Shown piece by piece: positions 33,807-42,095 of a stretch of DNA of 64,000 bases (position 1 is its first letter; each line of letters starts with the position of its first letter). Source of the stretch: Butyricimonas synergistica DSM 23225 (GTDB lineage Bacteria; Bacteroidota; Bacteroidia; Bacteroidales; Marinifilaceae); contig NZ_KB903367.1 of the NCBI RefSeq assembly GCF_000379665.1, forward strand, positions 361,569 through 425,568. Direction: 5' to 3'. A program made the position numbers and the translations under genes. The notes beneath the pieces were generated by a model. It had not been told where the DNA came from. It searched no databases and worked only from the letters and a program-made list of their open reading frames with translations.

Positions 33807-34106
33807 ATGGAAGGATACGAACAAAATGACGGAATGGATCGGGATGAAATCTATTCCAATGCAGTGAAAGCAGGGAAAAGAACTTATTTTTTTGATGTGA
33901 AGGCGACACGCAATAATGACTATTATTTGACGATCACCGAGAGCAAGAAAAAATTTGACAATGACGGGAATGCGAGCTACGAGAAACACAAAGTGTTCTT
34001 GTATAAAGAAGACTTTGACAAGTTTGTCGAGGGCTTAGAAGAGGCTATTGGAGTGGTAAAAGCTGCAATCAATGGCGAACTTCCTGAGAAAAATTCTGAT
34101 CTGTAA
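33807..34106 (+). CDS. PUR-family DNA/RNA-binding protein (DUF3276), copy 1
   Basis: A 99-residue protein of the Bacteroidetes DUF3276 family, related to the single-strand nucleic-acid-binding PUR repeat. Its core runs from KAGKRTYFFDVKATRNN through YYLTITESKKKFD to KHKVFLYKEDFDKF. The start at 33807 gives the same N-terminus (MEGYEQNDGM) as the paralogue at 61219-61572, which has MEGYEKNEGM. The paralogue has a longer acidic tail. Likely a small nucleic-acid-binding protein; the target is unknown. Confidence 0.85.
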   Translation: MEGYEQNDGMDRDEIYSNAVKAGKRTYFFDVKATRNNDYYLTITESKKKFDNDGNASYEKHKVFLYKEDFDKFVEGLEEAIGVVKAAINGELPEKNSDL

Positions 34107-34129
34107 CTAAACTGCAACTAGCATATGGA

Positions 34130-34162
34130 GCGGAACGTGATAACGTTCCGCTTTTATTTTTT
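34130..34162 (+). terminator. Terminator after PUR copy 1
   Basis: GCGGAACGT (130-138) pairs perfectly with ACGTTCCGC (143-151) around GATA, followed by a T-rich run. Confidence 0.85.
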
Positions 34163-34189
34163 AACTTTAGACTTCTTCTAAACTTTTCC

Positions 34190-34197
34190 TATCTTTG
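34190..34197 (+). promoter_or_regulatory. -7 element of rarA
   Basis: TATCTTTG exact consensus match, 22 nt before the rarA start codon. The -33 position is only weakly matched. Confidence 0.55.
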
Positions 34198-34219
34198 TGG
34201 GGATAGAATAAGGAGAGAA

Positions 34220-35497
34220 ATGGAGAATAAGCCTTTAGCAGAACGAATGCGTCCCAAGTCTTTAGAAGACTATATCGGGCAGCAACATTTGGTAGGACCG
34301 GGAAAGGTACTTCGGAAAATGATAGATTCCGGGGTGGTATCGTCTTTTATCTTGTGGGGTCCCCCGGGAGTGGGGAAGACCACTTTGGCGATGATTATTG
34401 CCGAACAACTGAATCGTCCGTTTTACGTGCTGAGTGCCGTGAGTTCCGGGGTGAAAGATGTTAGGGAAGTAATTCAGAAAGCGGAAAGCCAGCGTTTTTT
34501 CAATTCGCCGAACCCGATCTTGTTTATTGACGAGATTCATCGTTTCTCGAAAGCGCAGCAGGATTCGTTGTTGGCGGCTGTAGAGAAAGGGACTGTGACG
34601 CTTATTGGTGCAACTACCGAGAATCCTTCTTTCGAGGTTATATCGCCTTTGCTCTCCCGTTGCCAAGTGTATGTGCTGAAATCGCAGGAGAAAAAGGATC
34701 TGGAAGATTTGATTGATCGTGCTTTGGCTAAGGATTATTATCTCAGCAAACGGAATATCACGGTGAAGGAGAAAGAGGCAATGATCTCATACAGTGGCGG
34801 GGATGCCCGGAAATTGTTGAATATTCTGGAACTCGTGGTGAATGGCTTGGGAGAAGGAGATATTGTTATCGATAACGAAGCAGTACACCGGGAATTGCAC
34901 GAGAACCCGCTGATGTATGACAAGGATGGGGAACAGCATTATGATATGGTGTCGGCGATGATTAAATCTGTCCGGGGTGGTGACCCGAACGCTGCCGTTT
35001 ACTGGATGGCTCGAATGTTGTTAGGTGGGGAAGATCCGAAGTTTATCGCCAGGCGTCTGATTATTTCTGCCGCCGAGGACATCGGATTGGCGAACCCGAA
35101 TGCTATCTTGATAGCGAATACTTGCTTCGAGGTCGTGCACAAGATCGGGATGCCGGAGGCTCGTATCCCTCTGTCCGAATGTGTCATTTATCTTGCCACT
35201 TCCCCGAAAAGTAATTCGGCATATTTAGCTATTGATGCTGCTATGGCTACGGTAAAACAGACGGGTAATTCGCCCGTGCCCTTGCATTTACGCAATGCCC
35301 CAACGAAATTGATGAAGGATTTGAACTACGGGCAGGATTACAAGTACCCGCATGACTATCCTGGTAATTTCGTGGAACAACCGTATTTACCGGAAGAGTT
35401 GAAGAATAAGAAATTCTATCATCCACAGCAGAACGCACAGGAAGTAAAGATATTGGAACGCTTGAAAGCGTGGTGGAAGAAATACAGGAATAATTGA
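34220..35497 (+). CDS. rarA: Replication-associated recombination protein A (RarA/MgsA)
   Basis: A 425-residue AAA+ ATPase of the clamp-loader clade. It starts with PLAERMRPKSLEDYIGQQHLVG, then has Walker A WGPPGVGKTTLA, Walker B ILFIDEIHRF, sensor 1 LIGATTENPSF and the arginine-finger LLSRCQVY. The C-terminal tetramerisation region carries DPKFIARRLIISAAEDIGLANP. It works at stalled replication forks with SSB. kdsA begins 3 nt after its stop codon, so the two are co-transcribed. Confidence 0.94.
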   Translation: MENKPLAERMRPKSLEDYIGQQHLVGPGKVLRKMIDSGVVSSFILWGPPGVGKTTLAMIIAEQLNRPFYVLSAVSSGVKDVREVIQKAESQRFFNSPNPILFIDEIHRFSKAQQDSLLAAVEKGTVTLIGATTENPSFEVISPLLSRCQVYVLKSQEKKDLEDLIDRALAKDYYLSKRNITVKEKEAMISYSGGDARKLLNILELVVNGLGEGDIVIDNEAVHRELHENPLMYDKDGEQHYDMVSAMIKSVRGGDPNAAVYWMARMLLGGEDPKFIARRLIISAAEDIGLANPNAILIANTCFEVVHKIGMPEARIPLSECVIYLATSPKSNSAYLAIDAAMATVKQTGNSPVPLHLRNAPTKLMKDLNYGQDYKYPHDYPGNFVEQPYLPEELKNKKFYHPQQNAQEVKILERLKAWWKKYRNN

Positions 35498-35499
35498 AA

Positions 35500-36309
35500 A
35501 TGCAAAATTGTAATATGGATAAGTTGATAAATCAAGAGATGTTTTTTTTGTTAGCCGGACCTTGTGTGATCGAGGGGGAGGAGATGGCTTTGAATATTGC
35601 GGAACACGTGAAGAAAGTTACTGATAGATTGGGGATTCCATACGTGTTCAAGGGGTCGTTTAAAAAGGCGAATCGTTCTCGGTTGGATTCCTTCACGGGG
35701 ATTGGGGACGAGAAAGCGTTGAAGATACTGGCTAAAGTGAGAGAGGAATTGCATATTCCCGTGGTAACGGATATTCATACCGAACGGGATGCTGAAATGG
35801 CAGCCGAGTACGTGGATGTATTGCAGATCCCGGCGTTCCTATGCCGTCAGACGGATTTGTTAGTCGCTGCCGCCAAGACCGGAAAGATCGTGAACATCAA
35901 GAAAGGTCAATTCCTTTCACCCGAGTCCATGAAGTTTGCTGTCGATAAGGTTCGGGAATCCGAGAATAATAACGTGATGGTTACGGAAAGAGGAACCACG
36001 TTCGGTTATCAGGATTTAGTGGTGGACTTCCGGGGTATCCGTGTGATGCAACAAGCTTGTCAATGCCCCGTGGTGGTGGACGTGACCCATTCCCTGCAAC
36101 AACCGAACCAGTCTTCCGGGGTAACCGGGGGACAACCGGAATTGATCGAGAGCATTGCCAAGGCTGGTATTGCTGTCGGGGCGGATGGTATTTTCATTGA
36201 AACTCATGCCGATCCTCGCTGTGCCAAATCCGACGGGGCAAATATGTTACGATTAGATTTGATTGACGGGTTGTTGGAAAAACTCGTGAGAATCAGAAAG
36301 GCATTATAA
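35500..36309 (+). CDS. kdsA: 3-deoxy-8-phosphooctulonate (KDO-8P) synthase
   Basis: A 269-residue KDO-8P synthase, which condenses phosphoenolpyruvate with arabinose 5-phosphate for LPS inner core synthesis. The family motifs are FLLAGPCVIEGEE, FKGSFKKANRSRLDSFTG, VTDIHTERDAEMA, LQIPAFLCRQTDLLVAAAKTG and the conserved VTHSLQQPN. ATG 35515 (MDKLINQEMFF) is an alternative start five codons later. It follows rarA by 2 nt and ends at a shared bidirectional terminator. It complements the lptD and murB genes of this window as an envelope gene. Confidence 0.94.
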   Translation: MQNCNMDKLINQEMFFLLAGPCVIEGEEMALNIAEHVKKVTDRLGIPYVFKGSFKKANRSRLDSFTGIGDEKALKILAKVREELHIPVVTDIHTERDAEMAAEYVDVLQIPAFLCRQTDLLVAAAKTGKIVNIKKGQFLSPESMKFAVDKVRESENNNVMVTERGTTFGYQDLVVDFRGIRVMQQACQCPVVVDVTHSLQQPNQSSGVTGGQPELIESIAKAGIAVGADGIFIETHADPRCAKSDGANMLRLDLIDGLLEKLVRIRKAL

Positions 36310-36345
36310 AAGAAAAGGGGATTTAATCGATCCCCTTTCTTTTAT
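36307..36345. terminator. Bidirectional terminator between kdsA and tpx
   Basis: AAAGAAAAGGGGAT pairs with ATCCCCTTTCTTT with one bulged base around TTAATCG; T runs follow in both directions. It spans both stop codons. Confidence 0.85.
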
Positions 36346-36878
36346 TTCAAGGCAGCTAAAGCCGCTTTGTAATTTGGTTCATGCTTGAGCTCGGGTACAA
36401 GTTCGGTGTAAATGATTTTCCCGTTCTCGTCAATGATAATGACAGCTCTGGCTAGTAATCCTGCCATCGGACTGTCTTTTATGGCAACCCCGTAGTCTTT
36501 CCCGAAAGTAGCGTTTCTGAATGCCGATAGGCTGGTGAGATTTTTAATTCCCTCTGTCGAGCAGAACCGGGATTGGGCAAACGGAAGGTCTTTGGATATT
36601 GCCAGAACGACCGTGTTCTCCATGTCGGCAGCCTTTTCGTTAAATTCTCTCACGGACATGGCACAGGTCTTCGTGTCAAGGCTGGGAAAGATATTCAATA
36701 ATACTCGTTTACCTTTAAAATCGCTTAACGAGATGTCTTTCAATTCCCCGTTCACGAGAGTGAAATCCGGAGCTTTATCACCGACTTTCGGGAAGGTGCC
36801 GTCCAATGTTATTTTGGCACCACCTAACGTGACCGTGGTGATGAGAATTACTTTTATTAGAAAATTTGTAAATACCAT
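36342..36878 (-). CDS. tpx: Thiol peroxidase with unusual hydrophobic N-terminal extension
   Basis: A 178-residue Tpx-type peroxiredoxin. The peroxidatic cysteine is in [15 protein letters not shown] and the resolving cysteine in [11 protein letters not shown]; the family opening [23 protein letters not shown] is intact. Normal Tpx proteins start two or three residues before TVTLGG, but here no ATG exists there. The only upstream ATG gives [20 protein letters not shown], adding about 13 hydrophobic residues. This could be a membrane anchor, or the true start may be a non-ATG codon (ATT or ATC). It lies 33 nt after manA on the same strand. Confidence 0.88.
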   Translation of the reverse strand: MVFTNFLIKVILITTVTLGGAKITLDGTFPKVGDKAPDFTLVNGELKDISLSDFKGKRVLLNIFPSLDTKTCAMSVREFNEKAADMENTVVLAISKDLPFAQSRFCSTEGIKNLTSLSAFRNATFGKDYGVAIKDSPMAGLLARAVIIIDENGKIIYTELVPELKHEPNYKAALAALK

Positions 36879-36911
36879 AATTCTTTGTTTGAGATTGTTT
36901 TTAATTGTAGT

Positions 36912-37883
36912 TTATTCTTCTACGTAAATCTCCAGTAATTGTGTTACATCATCCGGGTATAACGTGAGGTTTTTAAAGCAAGCGGGTACAAGCACCGTTT
37001 CGCCTTTATTCACTACCACGGGTTCACATTCTCCGGTGGTGATCGTGAATTTTCCTTGCAGGCACATGTAAATCACGAACGAGTCTAATCGCACGTATTC
37101 TTTCTCTATATCCCGGTCGAAAACGAGCAGGTTGGTCGTGAAATAAGGGCATTTCACCAGCTGCACGGATGTATTGTCTTGTGGCGTGTAATCCACTTTA
37201 TGCTTGGGGTGATAATGATAGTCGATTACGTCCGTTGCCAAGTCGGTATGCAATTCCCTTAAATTGCCGTCGGCGTCTTTCCGGTCGTAATCGTATATCC
37301 GGTAAGTAATGTCGGAAGTTTGTTGTATCTCGGCGATAAAGCATCCCTTGTTGATGGCGTGAACCAGCCCGGCAGGAATGAAGAAACTATCCCCTTTCTT
37401 TACTTTTTCCGTGTTTAATAGTTTCATCAGTTCGTTGGAGCGTAAGGCTTGCAGGTATTCCGCCTTATCGGTTTCCTTGTTGAATCCCATGACGAGTGAG
37501 GCGTCTTTCTCTGCATCTACCATGTACCACATTTCAGTTTTCCCGTAGGCGTTATGGCGTTCCTTGGCGGTTTCGTCGTCTGGATGCACTTGGATCGAGA
37601 GATTATCGTTGGCGTCGATGTACTTGATTAATAACGGGAATTCTATACCGAATTTCTCGTACACGCTGTCACCGACAAGATCGCCCATGTACACCTCTAT
37701 CAATTCCTGCAAATCGTTGTCGGCAAGAATTCCGTTCGAAACGACTGATATGTTATCTTGCACTGCTGAAATTTCCCAGCTTTCACCGATGGATTCCTCG
37801 TGTTGTTCACTCTTGTAACTTAATCTTTCTCCTCCCCATATCTTTTTTTTGAGAATAGGATGGAATTTTAACGGGTATAACAT
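36912..37883 (-). CDS. manA: Class I mannose-6-phosphate isomerase
   Basis: A 323-residue cupin enzyme that interconverts mannose 6-phosphate and fructose 6-phosphate. It has the zinc-site motifs LSIQVHPDDETAKERH and the lysine/glutamate segment GKTEMWYMVDA, then FIPAGLVHAINKG and the substrate-side EIQQTSDITYRIYDYDR. The short form agrees with Firmicutes/Bacteroidetes ManA. It supplies mannose for surface glycans and GDP-sugars. A -7 element lies upstream; tpx follows on the same strand. Confidence 0.92.
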   Translation of the reverse strand: MLYPLKFHPILKKKIWGGERLSYKSEQHEESIGESWEISAVQDNISVVSNGILADNDLQELIEVYMGDLVGDSVYEKFGIEFPLLIKYIDANDNLSIQVHPDDETAKERHNAYGKTEMWYMVDAEKDASLVMGFNKETDKAEYLQALRSNELMKLLNTEKVKKGDSFFIPAGLVHAINKGCFIAEIQQTSDITYRIYDYDRKDADGNLRELHTDLATDVIDYHYHPKHKVDYTPQDNTSVQLVKCPYFTTNLLVFDRDIEKEYVRLDSFVIYMCLQGKFTITTGECEPVVVNKGETVLVPACFKNLTLYPDDVTQLLEIYVEE

Positions 37884-37922
37884 GATTTATTTCTTTATTA
37901 GGCATAATTATTGTACAGAAAA

Positions 37923-37930
37923 CAAAGATA
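37923..37930 (-). promoter_or_regulatory. -7 element of manA
   Basis: On the minus strand TATCTTTG is an exact match, 39 nt before the manA start codon. No -33 element is obvious. Confidence 0.5.
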
Positions 37931-37942
37931 GAAATTTTGTAG

Positions 37943-37972
37943 TTGGGGTTTGTGATTTATGATGTAATTTTG
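37943..37972 (+). promoter_or_regulatory. Promoter of the lipoprotein gene at 38011
   Basis: TTG (37943-37945), 19-nt spacer, TAATTTTG (37965-37972). It overlaps no other signal and faces away from the manA promoter. Confidence 0.6.
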
Positions 37973-38010
37973 TGGTTAGAATTACGCTAATATTATAAAA
38001 ACGGAATGAA

Positions 38011-39057
38011 ATGAAGAAATTAGGTATGTTAAGTATCATCGCGGCAGGAATGTTCCTGGGTGGGTGTAGCGATGATGACAAAGAGTTTCAATTGGATACC
38101 AACCGGATGACAGGTGTCGATTGGTATTATAACGGGGGAACGAGTGGTAATCGTCTTTCGTTCACGGATGAAAATGTATTGGATATAAACCGTTTTGATA
38201 AAAATGGCGAAATTAGGGGGCTTGATATACGAGGACAAGCCGATACGGTTGCCGGAGTTTGGAGGGACGAGGGGCTGAACACGCTCGCCGTGGAATGGAA
38301 GGATGGAACCACGGATAAATGGACGGTACTTGAATGTAATTCCAGAGATTTTATCGTAACAAATAAATGGGGGAAGAGAGAATATGAATCCAAACCCTCT
38401 TACCTCCAGAATTTAACAGGAGATGCATTTTGGTTGAATTATTTTGAAGGAGAGGCAATCAAAACGAAGTTAGGTTTCCAGGTATCCGGCAACACGAGTT
38501 TGCGTGCGGGATACGTTTACGCTTTGTTGTCTGATGACAAGTCCGGGCAAATCGAATTAGTGAATAACAATAGTAATATTTGGAGGGGAGAGGTTGCAAA
38601 TTCTGTCGAGAATCGTCGAGTACGTTTTTCTTGTAGAGTTGGGTCAAAAAATTACGTGAAGTTTGACGAACGAATCACGAATGAGAATTTTGCCCCGGTA
38701 AGACGTTCGGATATTGATTTTAAATGTTCCAAGCCCGTGGGGGTATCTAATAAATGGGAGTATACTTGGAATAAACTCAACGATGAAAATGTGTACTACA
38801 AAATAGAAGTATACTCGAAAAATAATGTGTCTGATATTTATTTCGAGAGTTATTTATTTGCTTATGATGGAAAATATCCTCTTGATGAAAACACAAATGG
38901 AAAGCTCAATAGATTGAAGGAAATTAATGCTAAAAAAGATTACGAGGTTCGTTTGACTGCGATTATGTTAGAATCGGGAGTCGCCTATAACAGTACAATA
39001 GCAGAAAATAGGGTTCAAGCCGTTATATACATTACGGGAAACTTTGATACGAAGTAG
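38011..39057 (+). CDS. Lipoprotein of unknown function
   Basis: A 348-residue lipoprotein: the signal peptide MKKLGMLSIIAAGMFLGGC ends in a lipobox cysteine, followed by SDDD, a motif after the lipidated cysteine that fits surface export in Bacteroidetes. The first third (TGVDWYYNGGTSGNRLSFTD) looks like a small lipocalin-like beta domain. The C-terminal third reads as a fibronectin-like fold with KLNDENVYYKIEVYSKN. I do not recognise the family. It is a single-gene unit. Confidence 0.7.
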   Translation: MKKLGMLSIIAAGMFLGGCSDDDKEFQLDTNRMTGVDWYYNGGTSGNRLSFTDENVLDINRFDKNGEIRGLDIRGQADTVAGVWRDEGLNTLAVEWKDGTTDKWTVLECNSRDFIVTNKWGKREYESKPSYLQNLTGDAFWLNYFEGEAIKTKLGFQVSGNTSLRAGYVYALLSDDKSGQIELVNNNSNIWRGEVANSVENRRVRFSCRVGSKNYVKFDERITNENFAPVRRSDIDFKCSKPVGVSNKWEYTWNKLNDENVYYKIEVYSKNNVSDIYFESYLFAYDGKYPLDENTNGKLNRLKEINAKKDYEVRLTAIMLESGVAYNSTIAENRVQAVIYITGNFDTK

Positions 39058-39100
39058 TGACACGATTACGTAATTGTTGAATTTGCGTAGTGTATTTGCT

Positions 39101-39236
39101 GAGAAGGGGAAAAGAATAGGCTTTGTATTTCTTGTACAGTTGTAATTACAATTCATCTACACTTCACGAGTCGGTTGTTATTCCGGTGTTATGTAAGTGT
39201 TACTCTGGAGTTGTAGCCTATTCTCTCCCTCTTCTC
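39101..39236. repeat. 136-bp intergenic inverted repeat
   Basis: GAGAAG (101-106) and AGAATAGGCT (113-122) pair with AGCCTATTCT (215-224) and CTTCTC (231-236). The interior includes the palindrome TTGTAATTACAA and imperfect GTTATnnnGGT tandem units. It fills the 205-nt gap between a plus-strand lipoprotein gene and a minus-strand hydrolase gene; nothing coding is seen. Confidence 0.5.
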
Positions 39237-39262
39237 TGCTTTTTTCCACCTTGTTTCTCTCG

Positions 39263-40042
39263 TTAAGGAAGTGAAAAGAAATCCAGTATCGTTTGTGCCA
39301 GTCTTTCAGGTTGTTCGCTATGAATCCAATGTCCGCATCCCGGGATTTCTTTTATACGGGCTGCCGGGAATTGTTCTTGCAGGCAATCGATACCTGTTAT
39401 CAGGTTGGATTGCTCGCCTTTGATAAATAGAATCTCTTTCTCGTACTTATCATGAGTGAGTTGCCCGGGGCAACCGCTGATCTCGTCAAAATGTTGGCTG
39501 AGTACCCGGTGGTTGATTTTCCATTCAAAGCCGGAAGGAGTCTTCTTGATATTTTTCAAGAATAATTGTTGTGAACGCTCTGTCTTAAAGTGTTGTTGTA
39601 TGGCTTCTCGCACTTCTTCCCGTGTGGTAAAGTGGGTAAAATCGAAATTTGCCATAAAATCAATGATCCGATTGTGGCTTCCTCCATCCCGTTGCGAGTA
39701 GGATACGGGTGCGATATCCACGATAATAGCTTTGTCCACGATATCTGGTCTTTTTAGCAATAACGCCATCACGATTTTGCCACCCATCGAATGCCCCACG
39801 ATACGCGGAGGCTCGGGAAGGCGTAAATCCTCGATTAGTTCGATAATATCGTCGCTCATGACCTCGTAATTCATTTCGTCGGCATGAGGGGACTGCCCGT
39901 GATTCCGAATATCCGGTAAGATAACTTGAAAACGGTCTTCTAACGAATGGGCTATGGGAAGCCAGTTTTCAGAGGCTCCCCATAATCCATGTAGAATCAA
40001 TAAAGGAGTTCCTTCTCCGGTTGTGCGAAAAAATAATTTCAT
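39263..40042 (-). CDS. Alpha/beta-hydrolase (YbfF-like esterase)
   Basis: A 259-residue single-domain hydrolase. The oxyanion-hole segment LLILHGLWGASENW is followed by the nucleophile elbow VGHSMGGK (Ser), the acid region ILFIKGEQSNLITG and the catalytic histidine in PGCGHWIHSEQPERL. It lacks a signal peptide, so it is cytoplasmic. The pattern DIRNHGQSPH is typical of YbfF-type acyl-esterases. Substrate is unknown. Confidence 0.85.
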   Translation of the reverse strand: MKLFFRTTGEGTPLLILHGLWGASENWLPIAHSLEDRFQVILPDIRNHGQSPHADEMNYEVMSDDIIELIEDLRLPEPPRIVGHSMGGKIVMALLLKRPDIVDKAIIVDIAPVSYSQRDGGSHNRIIDFMANFDFTHFTTREEVREAIQQHFKTERSQQLFLKNIKKTPSGFEWKINHRVLSQHFDEISGCPGQLTHDKYEKEILFIKGEQSNLITGIDCLQEQFPAARIKEIPGCGHWIHSEQPERLAQTILDFFSLP

Positions 40043-40105
40043 GGTGGTTGACGCTGTTTATTTCTGCAAATTTACAAAGAGGGAATGAATAATGCTAATT
40101 TGAAA

Positions 40106-40690
40106 TTATTCTTTGAATTCTTTGAGTTCATCCAGGCTTTTTTGGATGTTGTTGCAATGTTTTTTGTAGAAAAGTTTATAAAATGTTATCATATAAATAG
40201 GAATTAAAATAGTTATAGATATAAGAAGAATTGCAAACCAAGGATAATTCTGCGCATGAGCGGTAATAAAGCGAGTTGTAAGTAAAATTATTAGTAAAAA
40301 GATACTCACGATATATTCTTTTTGTGTCCAATACCGATAAGTATATATGATTTTAGACAATTGAAAGATGTTTTTATTTTCCATATTGAATTTTCTTAAC
40401 CACCAAATTTTAATGCTTGTCCAAAGAATAATACAGCAAAAAAGAACCATAAGTGTTATAATCCAAGGAAGTGATGGCGGATATTTTACAAGTTGTATTA
40501 GAATTAGGAAAGTCGGGATAATGGCGAATCCTATGGCAAGAGAAATGATTTCCACGTAAAAAAGTTTATTGTATGACGAGATTGTACGTTTTTGAAGCAT
40601 ATCTTGAATAATCTTTCTGTTTAATATCTCATTTTTCTCCAGTTGTTTATTCAATAATTGCCAATTGAGTTTTAATTCTTCGAGTTCCAT
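40106..40690 (-). CDS. Four-span membrane protein, possible anti-sigma factor
   Basis: A 194-residue protein. A charged N-terminal helix (MELEELKLNWQLLNKQLEKNE) is followed by four predicted transmembrane segments (about 48-68, 75-95, 125-145 and 150-172) and a charged C-terminal helix. It starts 12 nt after the ECF sigma gene on the same strand. That arrangement and the cytoplasmic N-terminal helix fit an anti-sigma factor, but no known anti-sigma domain is recognisable. Confidence 0.65.
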   Translation of the reverse strand: MELEELKLNWQLLNKQLEKNEILNRKIIQDMLQKRTISSYNKLFYVEIISLAIGFAIIPTFLILIQLVKYPPSLPWIITLMVLFCCIILWTSIKIWWLRKFNMENKNIFQLSKIIYTYRYWTQKEYIVSIFLLIILLTTRFITAHAQNYPWFAILLISITILIPIYMITFYKLFYKKHCNNIQKSLDELKEFKE

Positions 40691-40701
40691 AACATTATAG
40701 A

Positions 40702-41190
40702 TTATTCGTTAGACATTCTTTTTAATTTTTCTTTTATTCGACAGAGTCGAGTTGCCACGTTAGTTAGCGACAAACCCGTGATATTCGCTATTTCTTGATA
40801 TGATTTTTCTTCTAGGTAGAGAAGGATAAGAGCCTTTTCCAAATTTCCTAGGCGATTGATAAGGTTATATAACTCATGAATTAATGCAATTTCATTGTTA
40901 TTATCAATAATGGTTTCTAGTGTTGCTGATAGAGGTACAAATTTTGGAGATTTCGAAAATCGCCTGAAAAATGAGATGCAGGTGTTCAGTGTAATTTTGT
41001 ATATCCAAGTCGATGCTTTACATTCATTGCGAAATCGGGGATAACTGCGCCATAGATTTAATATGCTCTCTTGGTACAAATCATTCAAATTGTCCTTATC
41101 TTTCGAATAGAGGTAGCAAACTTTATAGATGACTCGTTGATAATTTTCAATAAGTGCTATGAATTCGTTTTCTAGTTCTATGTTTTTCAT
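40702..41190 (-). CDS. ECF-type RNA polymerase sigma factor
   Basis: A 162-residue sigma-70 family protein. Region 2 has VCYLYSKDKDNLNDLYQESILNLWRSYPRF and STWIYKITLNTC. Region 4 has LLYLEEKSYQEIANITGLSLTNVATRLCRIKEKL with the helix-turn-helix. ATG 41190 starts at the usual distance before region 2; the 36 residues upstream in frame overlap the sdhB terminator and are rejected. It is paired with a four-span membrane protein 12 nt downstream, probably its regulator. The stimulus is unknown. Confidence 0.88.
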   Translation of the reverse strand: MKNIELENEFIALIENYQRVIYKVCYLYSKDKDNLNDLYQESILNLWRSYPRFRNECKASTWIYKITLNTCISFFRRFSKSPKFVPLSATLETIIDNNNEIALIHELYNLINRLGNLEKALILLYLEEKSYQEIANITGLSLTNVATRLCRIKEKLKRMSNE

Positions 41191-41260
41191 ATTTAGGATT
41201 CTTTGTCTTATTAGTCGCCATGTATAACAGAAAATCACAGGTAAGGTCGGAAAAATTGTA

Positions 41261-41294
41261 GAATAAAAAAAGACCGCCTTTCCGGGCGGTCTTT
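41261..41294 (-). terminator. sdhCAB operon terminator
   Basis: AAAGACCGCC (269-278) pairs with GGCGGTCTTT (285-294). Reading leftwards, the hairpin is followed by a T run, ending the sdh transcript 21 nt after the sdhB stop. Confidence 0.85.
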
Positions 41295-41314
41295 CCATAT
41301 AGAACTAAGTAGAA

Positions 41315-42076
41315 TTAGTCTTTCAATTTAGCTTTCAAGAACTCTCTGTTCAAGCGGGCGATGTGCTCGATAGAGATGCTCTTCGGACACTCTGATTCGC
41401 AGGCTCCCGTGTTGGTGCAGTTACCGAATCCCAATTCGTCCATCTTGGCAACCATTGCTTTTGCACGGCGGGCTGCCTCGATCTTTCCTTGCGGGAGAAG
41501 AGCTAATTGGGATACTTTTGCTGCCACAAACAACATGGCTGAAGAGTTCTTACAAGTAGCGGCACAAGCTCCACAACCGATACAAGCGGCTGCATCCATA
41601 GCCTCGTCGGCAGCCGGCTTGGCGATTGGAATTGCGTTACCGTCAGGTACACCACCCGTGTTCACGGACACGTAACCTCCGGCTTGCAGAATTTTCTCGT
41701 AAGCGCCTCGGTCTACGATCAAGTCTTTGATTACCGGGAATGCCCCACAACGCCACGGCTCGATCGTGATTGTTGCGCCTTCGTTGAAACGACGCATATG
41801 TAATTGGCAAGTAGTCACGTCATCGTCCGGTCCGTGTGCACGTCCGTCGATAAACAAACTACATGTACCGCAAATACCTTCGCGGCAATCGTGGTCGAAT
41901 GCCACCGGTTCTTTGTTCTCGCTTACCAGTTGTTCATTCAGAATGTCCAACATTTCGAGGAATGAACTACCGGTTGAAATATTATGAATCTTGTAGGTTT
42001 CAAAACCGCCTTTCGACTTTGCGTCTTTTTGACGCCAGATCTTTAGGGTTAGTTCTTTTAATATTTTATCTGCCAT
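41315..42076 (-). CDS. sdhB: Succinate dehydrogenase/fumarate reductase iron-sulfur subunit
   Basis: A 253-residue iron-sulfur subunit. The [2Fe-2S] cysteines are in [17 protein letters not shown]. The [4Fe-4S]/[3Fe-4S] clusters are bound by [11 protein letters not shown] and [15 protein letters not shown], with a third segment near ACKNS. It carries electrons between the SdhA flavin and the SdhC quinone site. It is the last gene of sdhC-sdhA-sdhB, the order used by Bacteroides for its anaerobic fumarate respiration. Confidence 0.94.
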   Translation of the reverse strand: MADKILKELTLKIWRQKDAKSKGGFETYKIHNISTGSSFLEMLDILNEQLVSENKEPVAFDHDCREGICGTCSLFIDGRAHGPDDDVTTCQLHMRRFNEGATITIEPWRCGAFPVIKDLIVDRGAYEKILQAGGYVSVNTGGVPDGNAIPIAKPAADEAMDAAACIGCGACAATCKNSSAMLFVAAKVSQLALLPQGKIEAARRAKAMVAKMDELGFGNCTNTGACESECPKSISIEHIARLNREFLKAKLKD

Positions 42077-42095
42077 AACGATTTTTCATTTAAGA

